NCBI GenBank assembly: GCA_027623095.1
Contig: JAQBVM010000030.1
Location: forward strand, 1 to 34,892
Length of the DNA stretch: 34,892 nt
Source: Verrucomicrobiota bacterium
GTDB taxonomy: Bacteria > Verrucomicrobiota > Verrucomicrobiia > Limisphaerales > SIBE01
Direction: 5' to 3'
This document shows positions 8,493 through 16,312 of this stretch, piece after piece. The notes under the pieces are model-generated. The model made no database searches and was not told where the DNA came from. It saw only the letters and a list, made by a program, of their open reading frames with translations. Within the stretch, counting starts at the first letter, position 1, and each line of letters starts with the position of its first letter. The position numbers were made by a program, and so were the translations under genes.

Positions 8493-8551
8493 CGCCGGTG
8501 CGAAAGCGGTGAATCGCTTCGCTCGTCACCGCAGTCCAAGGCGCTGGCGCG
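8493..8551. repeat. R2 dispersed repeat, copy A (59 bp)
   Basis: A 59-bp element between the convergent sigma-factor and isomerase genes. It matches 10274-10332 in the same orientation with three differences. GCGGTGA and TCACCGC form an inner 7-bp stem around ATCGCTTCGCTCG, and the ends (CGCCGG... and ...GCTGGCG) are roughly complementary. It is noncoding. Confidence 0.8.
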
Positions 8552-8611
8552 CAACCCTCGATATGATGTTGGATAATTTCGGTACGTCCCGAGATCGCGG
8601 AAATTCTTACC

Positions 8612-9451
8612 TCAACGCGCGGTGTTTAGACAACTTTTCAAAAACGCGGCCGTTTCTTTGGCGCTGTCTGTGGGTGTGGTCTTCCCGTCTTGCGGGGCGG
8701 ATTGATGCACGGTGAGAGGGCCACCGTAATTGATCTGCCGAAGGCCGCGGAACACACTTGCGAAATCAATTCCGCCGGGAGCGGGGATGGGAATCACGTC
8801 AAACGATACGGGGCCCTGGCTCCACGTTTGCAGCGTGATCGATCCTTTGGGCGTGAGTCTCTGGTTTTGGAGATAGACATTGAATATCCAGGGCGACAGC
8901 TCCCGTATCGTGGCGGAGCCATAGTCCTGACGGCATTCCTCGAGATTGGCGGGCTCGTAGATCAGACCGAAATTGACCCGATTGATTTTACGGAGGGTGT
9001 CCTGGATTTGCTCGATTGTTTCAAAAAGGCTTTGAACGTGGCACTGATGCACAAGTCTGAGTCCCCGGCGTGCGGCTTCGTCAGAGGCATTCTGTGCGTG
9101 CGGAATATCTTCGCGGCATTTGACGCAGACACGGATCATCGACGCTCCGAGGGCTTCGGCGAGATTTAGGTATGGCGTGATGTTTCGGAGACAAGCGGGA
9201 CCTCGGTCGTTGTTGTAAACGATATCGAAATCTCCCGTGATCATGCTCACGGAAAGCTTGCGCGAGCGAAGAAGCTCGGAAGCCGCGGTAATTTGATCAG
9301 CATTTGAATGCACTCCGATTTGCGAGCCGCGCATGCAGACAGCTCGATAATCCGCTTCAACGGCAAGATCCGTGAATTCGGCGAGCGACATTGCGGGCTT
9401 TTCTTTCGACAGAAAGCCCTCGGCGATTCGGGCGGAAACAGACAGGTCCAT
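8612..9451 (-). CDS. Sugar phosphate isomerase/epimerase family protein (xylose isomerase-like TIM barrel)
   Basis: A 279-residue cytoplasmic protein of the AP-endonuclease-2/xylose-isomerase TIM-barrel superfamily. The barrel runs from MDLSVSARIAEG through SLAEFTDLAVEADYRAVCMRG, NLAEALGASMIRVCV (about 96-110), GLRLVHQCHV (130-139), VNFGLIYEPANLEE (159-172) and FRGLRQINYGGPLTVH. H135, H138 and E166 are plausible metal-site residues by position; this is inference. Substrate is unknown; relatives include hydroxypyruvate isomerase, inosose dehydratase and tagatose/psicose epimerases. It starts 9 nt after the PfpI gene stop, so the two are probably one transcription unit. No Shine-Dalgarno is obvious, consistent with translational coupling. 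Length is normal and there is no signal peptide, unlike the exported relative at 30801. Confidence 0.82.
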   Translation of the reverse strand: MDLSVSARIAEGFLSKEKPAMSLAEFTDLAVEADYRAVCMRGSQIGVHSNADQITAASELLRSRKLSVSMITGDFDIVYNNDRGPACLRNITPYLNLAEALGASMIRVCVKCREDIPHAQNASDEAARRGLRLVHQCHVQSLFETIEQIQDTLRKINRVNFGLIYEPANLEECRQDYGSATIRELSPWIFNVYLQNQRLTPKGSITLQTWSQGPVSFDVIPIPAPGGIDFASVFRGLRQINYGGPLTVHQSAPQDGKTTPTDSAKETAAFLKSCLNTAR

Positions 9452-9460
9452 AGTGCGAAC

Positions 9461-10024
9461 TTAGGCGGATTTTAACATGCGAATGAATTCGCGCAGCACG
9501 TCCGTATTTTGGCCGTAGCCGCGCCCGGTGACAAGCAAACCATCCACAACCACATCTTCATCGACGTAGATCGCGCGCCCCTGTTCTGCATCCATGGCGC
9601 ATTTGGGAACGGTGGTCACACGTTTCCCCTCAATGCAGCCGGCGGCGGTAAGGATTTCGATTCCGTGGCACAAGCAAGCGATCGGTTTATTCGCCATCGA
9701 GATCGCCTTCATGACTCGGCACAGGTCGCGGTCATAGCGAATGTATTCCGGCGCCCGTCCGCCGGAAATGAAGGCTCCGGCGTATTCTTCCTCGCGGAGA
9801 TCTTTGAACGCGACGGTCGCGCGGAGATGATAACCGGGCCGTTCCTGAGTGATATCCCACGGAACATCCGGGTTTGGAGGAATCTCATGCAGAACGGTGT
9901 GGTAAAGCCGGGATTCCGGACCCGCGACCACGACCTCGAAGTTGTCCTCCGGCAATCTGTACAAGGCGTAAAAAGTATCGAGCGCCTCCGTGGCGTCGCC
10001 GATGGGCATGAGTATTTTTTTCAC
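9461..10024 (-). CDS. DJ-1/PfpI family protein (class I glutamine amidotransferase-like)
   Basis: A 187-residue protein of the DJ-1/PfpI superfamily, which includes proteases, glyoxalase III-like deglycases and chaperones. The nucleophile elbow ACLCHGIEIL at 117-125 gives C119 followed by H120, the typical Cys-His pair. ISGGRAPEYIR at 86-96 is the PfpI-type oxyanion segment, and an acidic residue near the start (E13) could support the Cys. The start is GTG, with AGGTAG about 8 nt upstream. The gene heads a two-gene unit with the TIM-barrel isomerase 9 nt downstream, which suggests a shared carbonyl or sugar substrate, but the sequence does not prove this. Length is normal and the protein is probably cytoplasmic. 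Confidence 0.87.
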   Translation of the reverse strand: MKKILMPIGDATEALDTFYALYRLPEDNFEVVVAGPESRLYHTVLHEIPPNPDVPWDITQERPGYHLRATVAFKDLREEEYAGAFISGGRAPEYIRYDRDLCRVMKAISMANKPIACLCHGIEILTAAGCIEGKRVTTVPKCAMDAEQGRAIYVDEDVVVDGLLVTGRGYGQNTDVLREFIRMLKSA

Positions 10025-10661
10025 GGCAGACTACCTGCGAATCAGGAAATGCATGAAGAAATTCATACAGAAGGTAGTGAAAGAAACGAAGAACAAAGCG
10101 GTTTCAAGAAGATTGCCACGAGACCCTAGCGATCGATTCTCCGGCCAGTCGCACAGAGACTCAGAGTTTTGTCACATCTTCCGCCAGGTCTTGGAGAGTG
10201 CGGCAACGAAGTCAGCGCAGTTGCCGCTTTTGACATGGAACCAAGTTGTTTGGAAGTCCCGAGCCCTCGGACTCGCCGGCGCGAAAGCGGTGAATCGCTC
10301 CGCTCGTCACCGCAGTCCAAGACGCTGGCGCGTTCATCGAACGTTCGCCAAATTCTTCAGCAGCGGATGCTTTTCATGTTGGCAATGGTTCATTTGACAC
10401 AGATACCCATTGCTGGTTTCTCAATCTTATCCGTGAAATCCTATGATCCGTGGTTATCTCCGTCTAAACTTCCTTTGGCCGGGGCTTCGCAGCGCAGGGT
10501 CAAAGTGGTTTTTTATCGTGTGCGATTGGTGTCTTTTCCGCTTGCCGCGTCGGTGACTGAAAACCCAACGTGATTCTTGATGCGGACAGCGCTCGAAATT
10601 CCGGTCATTGACGATTAGCGCGCGTTTAATGTGCGTCGTTGGACCGAAGTCACAGCCGGCC
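10025..10661. other. 637-bp intergenic region with one R2 repeat and no convincing gene
   Basis: The gap lies between the PfpI and methyltransferase genes. Apart from the R2 copy it contains only short ORFs without recognisable motifs or ribosome-binding sites. An ORF antisense to the repeat encodes the low-complexity string typical of R2, so it is not counted as a gene. Confidence 0.6.
10274..10332. repeat. R2 dispersed repeat, copy B (59 bp)
   Basis: A direct copy of 8493-8551 with three substitutions. The GCGGTGA/TCACCGC stem is intact, and two of the changes (CTTCGC to CTCCGC, AAGGCG to AAGACG) fall outside it. It lies about 250 bp upstream of the PfpI start. Confidence 0.8.
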
Positions 10662-11708
10662 TCATAGCCTAACCGCGGTCATGAATCCGCGGTAACCAAT
10701 TGTGTCTTGGCAGGGGCCGGGTTCGAAACCCAGTTCGCGGAGAATCGGCGCGTATTCCGCGGACGTGTAACACTTCCCCTGTGATGCGCGCATCAGCAAA
10801 GCCGAGTATTCGGCCACGGGAAGAGGCCCGGTTTTGTCGTCATTCAAAACAGCTTCGTGAATCACGAGAAGACCACCCGCCGGGAGCGCACTCGCGGATT
10901 GCCCGAGGATGGAACGGACCTCCGGGAAATCCCAATCGTGCAGAACGTTGGACAATAGGTGGACGTCCGCTCCGGACGGCCACGCATCGGCGAACATATC
11001 GGCGGTCACAACCTTGATTCTGGCGCTTAATCCCTGTTCTTCGATCGATTGCCGGGCGATCGCATCCACAGGCGCCTGTTCGAGAACAGTGGCGTCGAGA
11101 TGCGGATGCGCCGCAACAAGCGTCGCCGCGTAGATACCGGAGCCGCCGCCGACATCGAGAACGTGGGAACGCCCGGCCAAAAGCGGCGTGAGAGCCCTCG
11201 CAAGCGTCTGCCCAAAAGCAAGACCACGGCAATGCATAAGCGCGGTGAAACCGCGGGCAAATTCCTCGGACAACATCGCCTGGTGCCAATCGTCGCCGTT
11301 CTCTTTCGCGTCCCAGTTCGCAGGTTTGCCGGTACGCAGAACCTTCAGGAAATCGCGAACGACGGGGCTGTCCTTCAGTGGTTCGTAATACGGGCCCAGG
11401 TGCCATGGCGATTCCTTCACTAAATGTTCCCGCGCGAGTTGGGTGAGTTCATGTTTGCCTGCGGCGTCTGTTCGAATGAATCCGTTGGCCCGGCAAAGCG
11501 TGAGAAGGACGTCCGCCGGTCGCGCCGCAAATTCAAAATGATCGAGGATGGCTTCGGTGTCCGCGCCCGGGTTTTCATGCAGCCAGGAGAAAAAGTCCAA
11601 GTGAACAATCGCGGCAGCCAGGAGTTCGGAGGCGTATTGACCGTCACGGTAACGCAGTATTGAAGCCGGATCGGTCGTGGGTGGGCTGCTGGATACGGGA
11701 TTCGACAT
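10662..11708 (-). CDS. SAM-dependent O-methyltransferase (plant/hydroxyindole OMT-like)
   Basis: A 348-residue class I methyltransferase with an N-terminal dimerisation/winged-helix domain (about 15-105, including LAREHLVKESPW) and a C-terminal Rossmann domain. Motif I is HVLDVGGGSGIYAATLV at about 182-198, binding SAM. The acidic residue ending motif II is in DATVLEQAP. LLSNVLHDWDFPEVR at about 251-265 contains the His-Asp characteristic of plant-type and hydroxyindole O-methyltransferases, where that His is the catalytic base. The likely acceptor is a small aromatic hydroxyl compound. ATG 11708 is preferred over a GTG at 11741, which adds 11 basic residues without a good ribosome-binding site. 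It starts 59 bp after the truncated FGE gene. No polyketide or other biosynthetic genes are adjacent. Confidence 0.85.
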   Translation of the reverse strand: MSNPVSSSPPTTDPASILRYRDGQYASELLAAAIVHLDFFSWLHENPGADTEAILDHFEFAARPADVLLTLCRANGFIRTDAAGKHELTQLAREHLVKESPWHLGPYYEPLKDSPVVRDFLKVLRTGKPANWDAKENGDDWHQAMLSEEFARGFTALMHCRGLAFGQTLARALTPLLAGRSHVLDVGGGSGIYAATLVAAHPHLDATVLEQAPVDAIARQSIEEQGLSARIKVVTADMFADAWPSGADVHLLSNVLHDWDFPEVRSILGQSASALPAGGLLVIHEAVLNDDKTGPLPVAEYSALLMRASQGKCYTSAEYAPILRELGFEPGPCQDTIGYRGFMTAVRL

Positions 11709-11767
11709 GGCGTATTTATGTCCCGAACGCCGAAGAGGCACGACCTTTTTTTAAAGGCGTTTGAAGC

Positions 11768-12346
11768 CTATGAATCCCCCGTCGATTTAGGACACCGTTT
11801 TGGAAATTGTGTCTCAGCAATTCCCTTGCCGCAACACCAACCGAAAACTGCCGCCCACGCCATGTCCAACTCTTCCGCATACCGCGCGCCCGTCGTGCCC
11901 GCTCGGCAGGCGTACTCCCATTGCGTCTCGCCGGGCAATCCAAGGTTTAGTCCCGGCAATCGCTGGTTCACGGTGTCCAAGAACTTCCGGCAATCATCCC
12001 AACTGACCTGCTCCACCGGACGGCGCTTCGATTCGCCATTCTTGAAGTAGCTGGGATTCTCACCCATCACCGCCTCCCAGAAGCCCTGCGTGCATGGCGT
12101 GTCAAACAGCCAAAAACCCGCGGCAATCGTTACCTCCCGTTGTCCCACCGTTTCCCAATCGTAATGTTCTTCTCCCTTCGGCACGCCCATCAGAAATCGG
12201 CCCGGCGGAATCCAGCGCATTCGCTGAGTCGCATCTCCAACCACTATCTCGACCCACGGCCCAAAATCGTCCTCCCCCCATGCCGAAGCCCAAAGCGGCG
12301 GACAACCGGTGACAAGGGGATGACGGATAAACTGTCCGGTATGCAT
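11768..12346 (-). pseudogene. Truncated formylglycine-generating-enzyme (FGE/SUMF1)-like gene
   Basis: The 192-residue ORF carries only the first half of an FGE-sulfatase domain. Recognisable parts are MRWIPPGRFLMG at about 43-54, REVTIAAGFWLFDTPCTQGFWEAVMG with NPSYF, RPVEQVSWDDCRKF, and LPGETQWEYACRAGTTGARY near 138-157. After this the sequence drifts (GKGIAETQFPKRCPK, matching the usual ETHPVGQK.PN) and stops. The second half is missing, including the GNVWEW and RGGSW segments and the region that carries the catalytic Cys pair in true FGE. Neither other frame downstream restores them. A plausible Shine-Dalgarno (AAAGGA) precedes the start. Because the active-site half is absent, a pseudogene is the best call; many bacterial members are not sulfatase activators anyway. 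No sulfatase gene is in the window. Confidence 0.7.
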
Positions 12347-12576
12347 CGTTATTCGATTCCTTTCTCAACACTCATTATTGAATCGTTTGCGCTGATGGCA
12401 GACGCATGGGCAGATTCTACACAAAGAAGATAACGAAGGAATCCATTTCGTGCATCGATTGCCCGCAGCTTCCTCTTTATCGGATTGAGGAGAGGAGCGC
12501 GGAGGCTGGAGAGCCCAAGAGAGCTACTAGGAATGAACAGTGCAACGGGTAAGATTCGCGTTTCAGCTTCCTAAGG

Positions 12577-12723
12577 AACGGTGGGGCGATACTCTGTAAA
12601 GCCCTGATCAACCTTGCGGCGAAAAACGTGAACGAAGAGGCACAATGGAAACACCGAGACATCCAGGCAATCCGGCGTTTCCTCAGCTCCGATCTGCGGG
12701 ACATCCGTCCCAAAGGGAGAAAT
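12577..12723 (+). repeat. R4 dispersed element, copy A (about 147 bp, one terminal end kept)
   Basis: This segment aligns by eye along its whole length with the reverse complement of about 29421-29567. Shared blocks include GGTGGGGCGA, CCTGATCAA, GGCACAATGGAAACAC and TCCGGCGTTTCC. It begins with the R4 terminal sequence but lacks the opposite inverted end. It lies in the 582-bp gap 12347-12928, which otherwise holds only repeat R5 and shadow ORFs. Confidence 0.75.
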
Positions 12724-12783
12724 CAGGCAGCCAATTGCGGACCGTGCATCTCCGAGTTCTTGGTGGAGTTGCATCGCGCACGA

Positions 12784-12888
12784 CCGCGGCTTGTCCCAAG
12801 CCGCAGCGATCCCGATCCAATGGATGCATCCGCTTGTTTCCGATACGTGGAATACTTTCCGAGCGCTGCGGGCTGGGACAGCCGACGA
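12784..12888. repeat. R5 long inverted repeat, copy B (imperfect arms)
   Basis: Arms 12784-12807 and 12865-12888 are near reverse complements (CCGCGGCTTGTCCCAAGCC against GGGCTGGGACAGCC) with a 57-bp spacer, essentially the spacing of 5427-5524. The spacer ends TTTCCGAGCGCTGCGG, like copy A. The arm core differs (GTCCCAAG instead of CTTCCAGG). It lies just downstream of the symporter stop. Confidence 0.65.
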
Positions 12889-12928
12889 TTGTTCCAACAA
12901 GTCGGAGATGCACGGAATTGCGGTGTCG

Positions 12929-14521
12929 TCAGACCCTCCTGGATCGACCGCCTCGCCAAGCGAATCTGCCCGCCAAAATCCCAACGAGGACGATCGTCGA
13001 GGTTCCGAGCACAATAGTCATGAAGGAATGGACAGGGTTTGCCCAATTCGCGAGGGACTCTGGCCATAGGGCTGTTTTCGAAAGGGATAGCCAGAGAATC
13101 AAGAGAATTCCCGCGATGACGGATACCACTGCATCGGGATTCCTAGCTCGTCTGGATATGAGCCCAAGCAGGAATAGCCCTAGCATGCCGCCAGTGAAGA
13201 TTCCCTGCAAATTCCACCAAGCGTCCAGAGCGCTTCTTACGCGAATCATCGCAAGAGCGGCGATCGTTCCGGCGATACCCATCACAAGGGTGGCGATGTA
13301 GAGGACCCGCATCGATTCTTTCTCCCCCGCCCCAGGCCGCAGATAGCGCTTATGGATATCACAAAGATAGAGAGTCGCGGCACTATTAAGACTGGTATCC
13401 ATGCTGCTCATTGCGGCGGCGAAAATCGCGGCAATCAACAGTCCGGCAATCCCCGCCGGGAGTTTGTGGACGATAAAATGCGGCAATACCTTGTCGCCAA
13501 TATCGGATGACGTAAGCGTTGCGGCTTTCGCCGAAACGGATTCCGCAGTCACGCTCTCGCCCGCCTGCAAAAGCCGGGTCTCCGCAACTTGCGCTTTAAC
13601 TTCGTTCAAAAGAGACTGGTCTGTCTGATAAAGACTGAACAGGCCGGTTCCAATAAAGAAAAAGACGGCGGATATGATAGGAAACAGCAGCGCGCCGAGC
13701 CAAACACTAAACTTGGCATCGCGGTCCGATTTTGCCGTGATGTACCGTTGAACAAATCCTTGATCGATTCCGAAGTTTTGAAGGTTGATGAAGATCCCGT
13801 AAACGAGAACTATCCAAAATGTCGGTTCGGGGAGAGTAACCGAACTTGGATTCAAGCTGAAACTGCCAAGACTAAATTTGCCGTTTGCGCTGGCGACCTG
13901 AAATAGTTGTCCAGGTCCGTCCGGCATGCCGGTCAGCAACAATGCGGCACAAAACAAAGCACCAGCCATTAAAACAATGCTCTGCACCACGTCGGTCCAG
14001 ATCACCGCTTCGATTCCTCCCACCAGAGTGTAAATGGTGACGAGCAGACCGGTCACCAGGATGATTGTTTTCACACCCCAACCTGTCATCGGGGCCAGCG
14101 CCAATGCGACAAGGTAAAGAATCGTGCCGATCCGTGCCAATTGAGAAAGCAGGTAACAGACAAGAGCATAGGTCCTTGCCCAGGGTCCGAACCGGTGCTC
14201 CAGATGCGAATAGGCTGATATTTCGTTGCTCTTTCGATAGAAAGGCACAAACCATCGCACCGCAATGAATGCCGTTATCGGCAACGAAAGCGCAAAAACC
14301 CAAGAGTTCCAGTTTTCACCGAACGCTTTCCCTGTATTCCCCAAGAAACCGATGCTGCTGACGTACGTTCCGAAAATCGAGAGGCCAACCGCCCACCCGG
14401 GAAGCGATCTGCCCGCTGCCATGAATGCCTGCGTGTTCCGGCTCTTTTTCGAGAACCAGCATCCTAACCCAAAAACACCTGCCAAGTAGATGACGAGAAC
14501 AGTTAAATCGATCGCGCGCAT
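12929..14521 (-). CDS. Sodium:solute symporter (SSS family)
   Basis: A 530-residue integral membrane protein with about 13 hydrophobic helices, matching the SSS (SLC5-like) family of Na+-coupled uptake systems. The N-terminus [20 protein letters not shown] is TM1. The loop [24 protein letters not shown] is the conserved segment near the sodium site, and [18 protein letters not shown] is the hallmark TM5-6 region. The block [30 protein letters not shown] matches the TM9 to loop signature. A long extracytoplasmic insert (about residues 300-350, [20 protein letters not shown]...) separates two helices. Substrate is not readable; relatives carry sugars, sialic acid or proline. It lies 140 bp downstream of the Asp-box propeller gene on the same strand and may belong to that unit. 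Confidence 0.9.
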   Translation of the reverse strand: MRAIDLTVLVIYLAGVFGLGCWFSKKSRNTQAFMAAGRSLPGWAVGLSIFGTYVSSIGFLGNTGKAFGENWNSWVFALSLPITAFIAVRWFVPFYRKSNEISAYSHLEHRFGPWARTYALVCYLLSQLARIGTILYLVALALAPMTGWGVKTIILVTGLLVTIYTLVGGIEAVIWTDVVQSIVLMAGALFCAALLLTGMPDGPGQLFQVASANGKFSLGSFSLNPSSVTLPEPTFWIVLVYGIFINLQNFGIDQGFVQRYITAKSDRDAKFSVWLGALLFPIISAVFFFIGTGLFSLYQTDQSLLNEVKAQVAETRLLQAGESVTAESVSAKAATLTSSDIGDKVLPHFIVHKLPAGIAGLLIAAIFAAAMSSMDTSLNSAATLYLCDIHKRYLRPGAGEKESMRVLYIATLVMGIAGTIAALAMIRVRSALDAWWNLQGIFTGGMLGLFLLGLISRRARNPDAVVSVIAGILLILWLSLSKTALWPESLANWANPVHSFMTIVLGTSTIVLVGILAGRFAWRGGRSRRV

Positions 14522-14661
14522 AATATCGAATGATGCGGAAATCCAGGCTCACTGAATATGCCAAGCCATAAGAGAATCTGTGCATGATGCCAAGCCGGAA
14601 GGCGAGTGATCGCACGCGCAATTGCTCGGGCTCCCGTAACGGCAATGGAGCGCCGTCTTTG

Positions 14662-15753
14662 TCAAACGACCGTGACCTTCACGCAATGGATCGGAGGGAG
14701 CGAATCGAACAGGCACTCCCATCGCTCTCCTCCTTCGCGTCCAAACCAGAGCTGGCCCGTGGTCGTTCCGAAATAGAGCGCCGGAGACGACAACTCGTCG
14801 ATGTCCATTGCGTCGCGCAGCACGGTGAAAAAGCTCTCTTTCTTCGGCAATCCTTGCGTGAGTTTCTTCCACGAACCACCGCCGTTTTCGCTTCGCCAAA
14901 CGGCTGGAGCGCCGCCTGGACACGTGCGCGTCGGAGCTTCGAGAGGCATCACGTAGATTGTGTCGGGATCGTGCGGATGCACAAGAATTGGAAAGCCGAA
15001 ATCGGATGGTAATCCGTCGGCGATCGAGCGCCACGTGTGGCCGTGGTCGTCGCTGCGCAAGACGCCGATGCCCGGGTGCTCCGGAAAACCACCGTGGTTT
15101 TGCATATAGAGCCGACCGGGAGCGCCGGAATGCCGCGCGATTTTATGAACGCACTGTCCGAACTCGATAAAGGGATCGGGCAGGAAGCCGGCGCCGATGC
15201 CCTGGTTCGCCGCAGCAAACGTTTCGCCGCCATCCTCGCTCAAATAATGGCCGCCGGTTGAGATGCCGAGATGCACGCGTTTGCCGTCGCGCAGGATTGT
15301 GTGCATGCAAAGCCCGCCGTTTCCGGGATGCCATTTGCGCGCGTGTTCGTGATTGCTAATTCCGGAAACCATTTCCCAGGAATCGCCGCCGTCGCGGCTC
15401 TTGAACAGCGCCGCCGGTTCAACACCGCACCAAAGTTCCTTCCTGTTGCCTCCCGCTTCGAGCGACCAAATGTTCGCAACCGCGCGCCCATCCTCCTTGG
15501 AGAACGCCGGGGCGGATTTCGTCTCCTTGAATGTTTTTCCAAGGTCTGTGGAGCGCAGAACTTTCATTCCGAAAAAAGGGTTGCAGCTCGACGCGTAGAG
15601 GCGGGGTGTGCCTCGCGTATCAACAAGCGCGGAATAGACCGCCACACCCGGACCGAACGGGCCGCGCAGCGTGAAGCGCCGGCGAGGACTTGCCGATTCC
15701 GCCACGAACAACCCCTTTTTGGTTCCAATGCAGAGAAGAATTCGATTTGCCAT
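14662..15753 (-). CDS. Asp-box (BNR/sialidase-like) beta-propeller protein
   Basis: A 363-residue propeller protein with five Asp-box motifs (S-x-D-x-G-x-[TS]-[WF]): RSTDLGKTF at about 67-75, KSRDGGDSW 118-126, LSEDGGETF 171-179, RSDDHGHTW 233-241 and RSENGGGSW 287-295. It starts directly with ILLCIGTKKGLFVAES and has no signal peptide, so it is probably cytoplasmic, which is unusual for sialidase-like folds. I see no sialidase catalytic arginine triad or FRIP motif, so neuraminidase activity should not be assumed. Its start is 3 nt past the stop of the MoaD/ThiS-like gene, with a perfect GGAGGT six bases before the ATG. From memory, this protein type recurs beside a MoaD/ThiS-like gene in unrelated bacteria. 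Function unknown. Confidence 0.85.
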   Translation of the reverse strand: MANRILLCIGTKKGLFVAESASPRRRFTLRGPFGPGVAVYSALVDTRGTPRLYASSCNPFFGMKVLRSTDLGKTFKETKSAPAFSKEDGRAVANIWSLEAGGNRKELWCGVEPAALFKSRDGGDSWEMVSGISNHEHARKWHPGNGGLCMHTILRDGKRVHLGISTGGHYLSEDGGETFAAANQGIGAGFLPDPFIEFGQCVHKIARHSGAPGRLYMQNHGGFPEHPGIGVLRSDDHGHTWRSIADGLPSDFGFPILVHPHDPDTIYVMPLEAPTRTCPGGAPAVWRSENGGGSWKKLTQGLPKKESFFTVLRDAMDIDELSSPALYFGTTTGQLWFGREGGERWECLFDSLPPIHCVKVTVV

Positions 15754-15756
15754 ATT

Positions 15757-16029
15757 TTAACCTCCCGAGACCGCGGGCAGAATGGTCACCACGTCTCCCG
15801 GAACGAGTGGTGTATCGAGCCCATTGCAGTCGCGCATATGATTGATGTTTACGAACAGATTGACGTGACGGCGCACCGTGCCCGTCTCGTCGCAGATACT
15901 CCTGTGAAGCGACGGATGCCGCTGCTCAAGCGCGTCGAGCACCGCGCGCAGGCTCGGCGCCGGGAATGCGAGTTCCGAGGCTCCCTCGCAACAGTCACGC
16001 AACGGCGCGGGAAGATGGACAGTAATCAT
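15757..16029 (-). CDS. MoaD/ThiS-like ubiquitin-fold protein with C-terminal diglycine
   Basis: A 90-residue protein beginning MITVHLPAPLRD and ending VVTILPAVSGG. The beta-grasp pattern is visible: the first strand, SLRAVLDALEQRHPSL at about 26-41, the VNLFVNINHMRD strand at 57-67, and VPGDVVTILPAVSGG at 76-90. That is the classical C-terminus of sulfur-carrier proteins, whose terminal Gly is adenylated by an E1-like enzyme and thiocarboxylated. Residues C13 and C14 are a notable pair. No MoeB/ThiF-type activator, MoaE or JAMM peptidase is in the window, so the partner would have to be elsewhere. The longer reading frame upstream (to 16368) is rejected because the MoaD fold begins at this ATG. 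It is the first gene of a coupled pair with the Asp-box propeller. Confidence 0.85.
   Translation of the reverse strand: MITVHLPAPLRDCCEGASELAFPAPSLRAVLDALEQRHPSLHRSICDETGTVRRHVNLFVNINHMRDCNGLDTPLVPGDVVTILPAVSGG
15760..15765 (-). promoter_or_regulatory. Shine-Dalgarno formed by the Gly-Gly codons of the MoaD/ThiS-like gene
   Basis: On the minus strand the last codons are TCG GGA GGT TAA, followed by AAT ATG. The two glycine codons spell GGAGGT, a consensus ribosome-binding site six bases before the propeller start codon. This strongly implies translational coupling of the two genes. Confidence 0.85.
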
Positions 16030-16312
16030 CGCATCGCCGCTTATACGGTGCAAAGTGAGTCTCGGAAAAGCATGGAACGAGTCAGAGTTGGATGCGATTG
16101 GCGGATGTCCAGATTTACACACACATGCAACCGAGAGGTAGCCGCCTTTACGAGGCGGTTCGCGGTTCGGCCTAGCGAGAATTGCATCTCGATCCCGTTC
16201 ATTGTCGGCGATACTATCGACGCGCGGGCGGAGGTCAAATAAAGTTACTGTTGCAAATAAGGTGGCAAAAAGACGCTTGCCTCGCAATGCAGACGGGCCA
16301 ATATCCGACTCC

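Noticed and set aside
10126-10320. 64-aa ORF containing MDCGDERSDSPLSR
   Set aside because: This peptide is the antisense translation of repeat R2, not a protein family.
12571-13301. Several 80-220 aa ORFs in and around the R4/R5 repeats
   Set aside because: They translate repeat sequence or the antisense of the symporter. Similar peptides arise from the R4 copy at 29.4 kb only because the DNA is repeated.
15271-16242. 323-aa plus-strand ORF opposite the propeller and MoaD-like genes
   Set aside because: It covers two well-supported genes on the other strand, is Arg/His-rich and matches no family I know.
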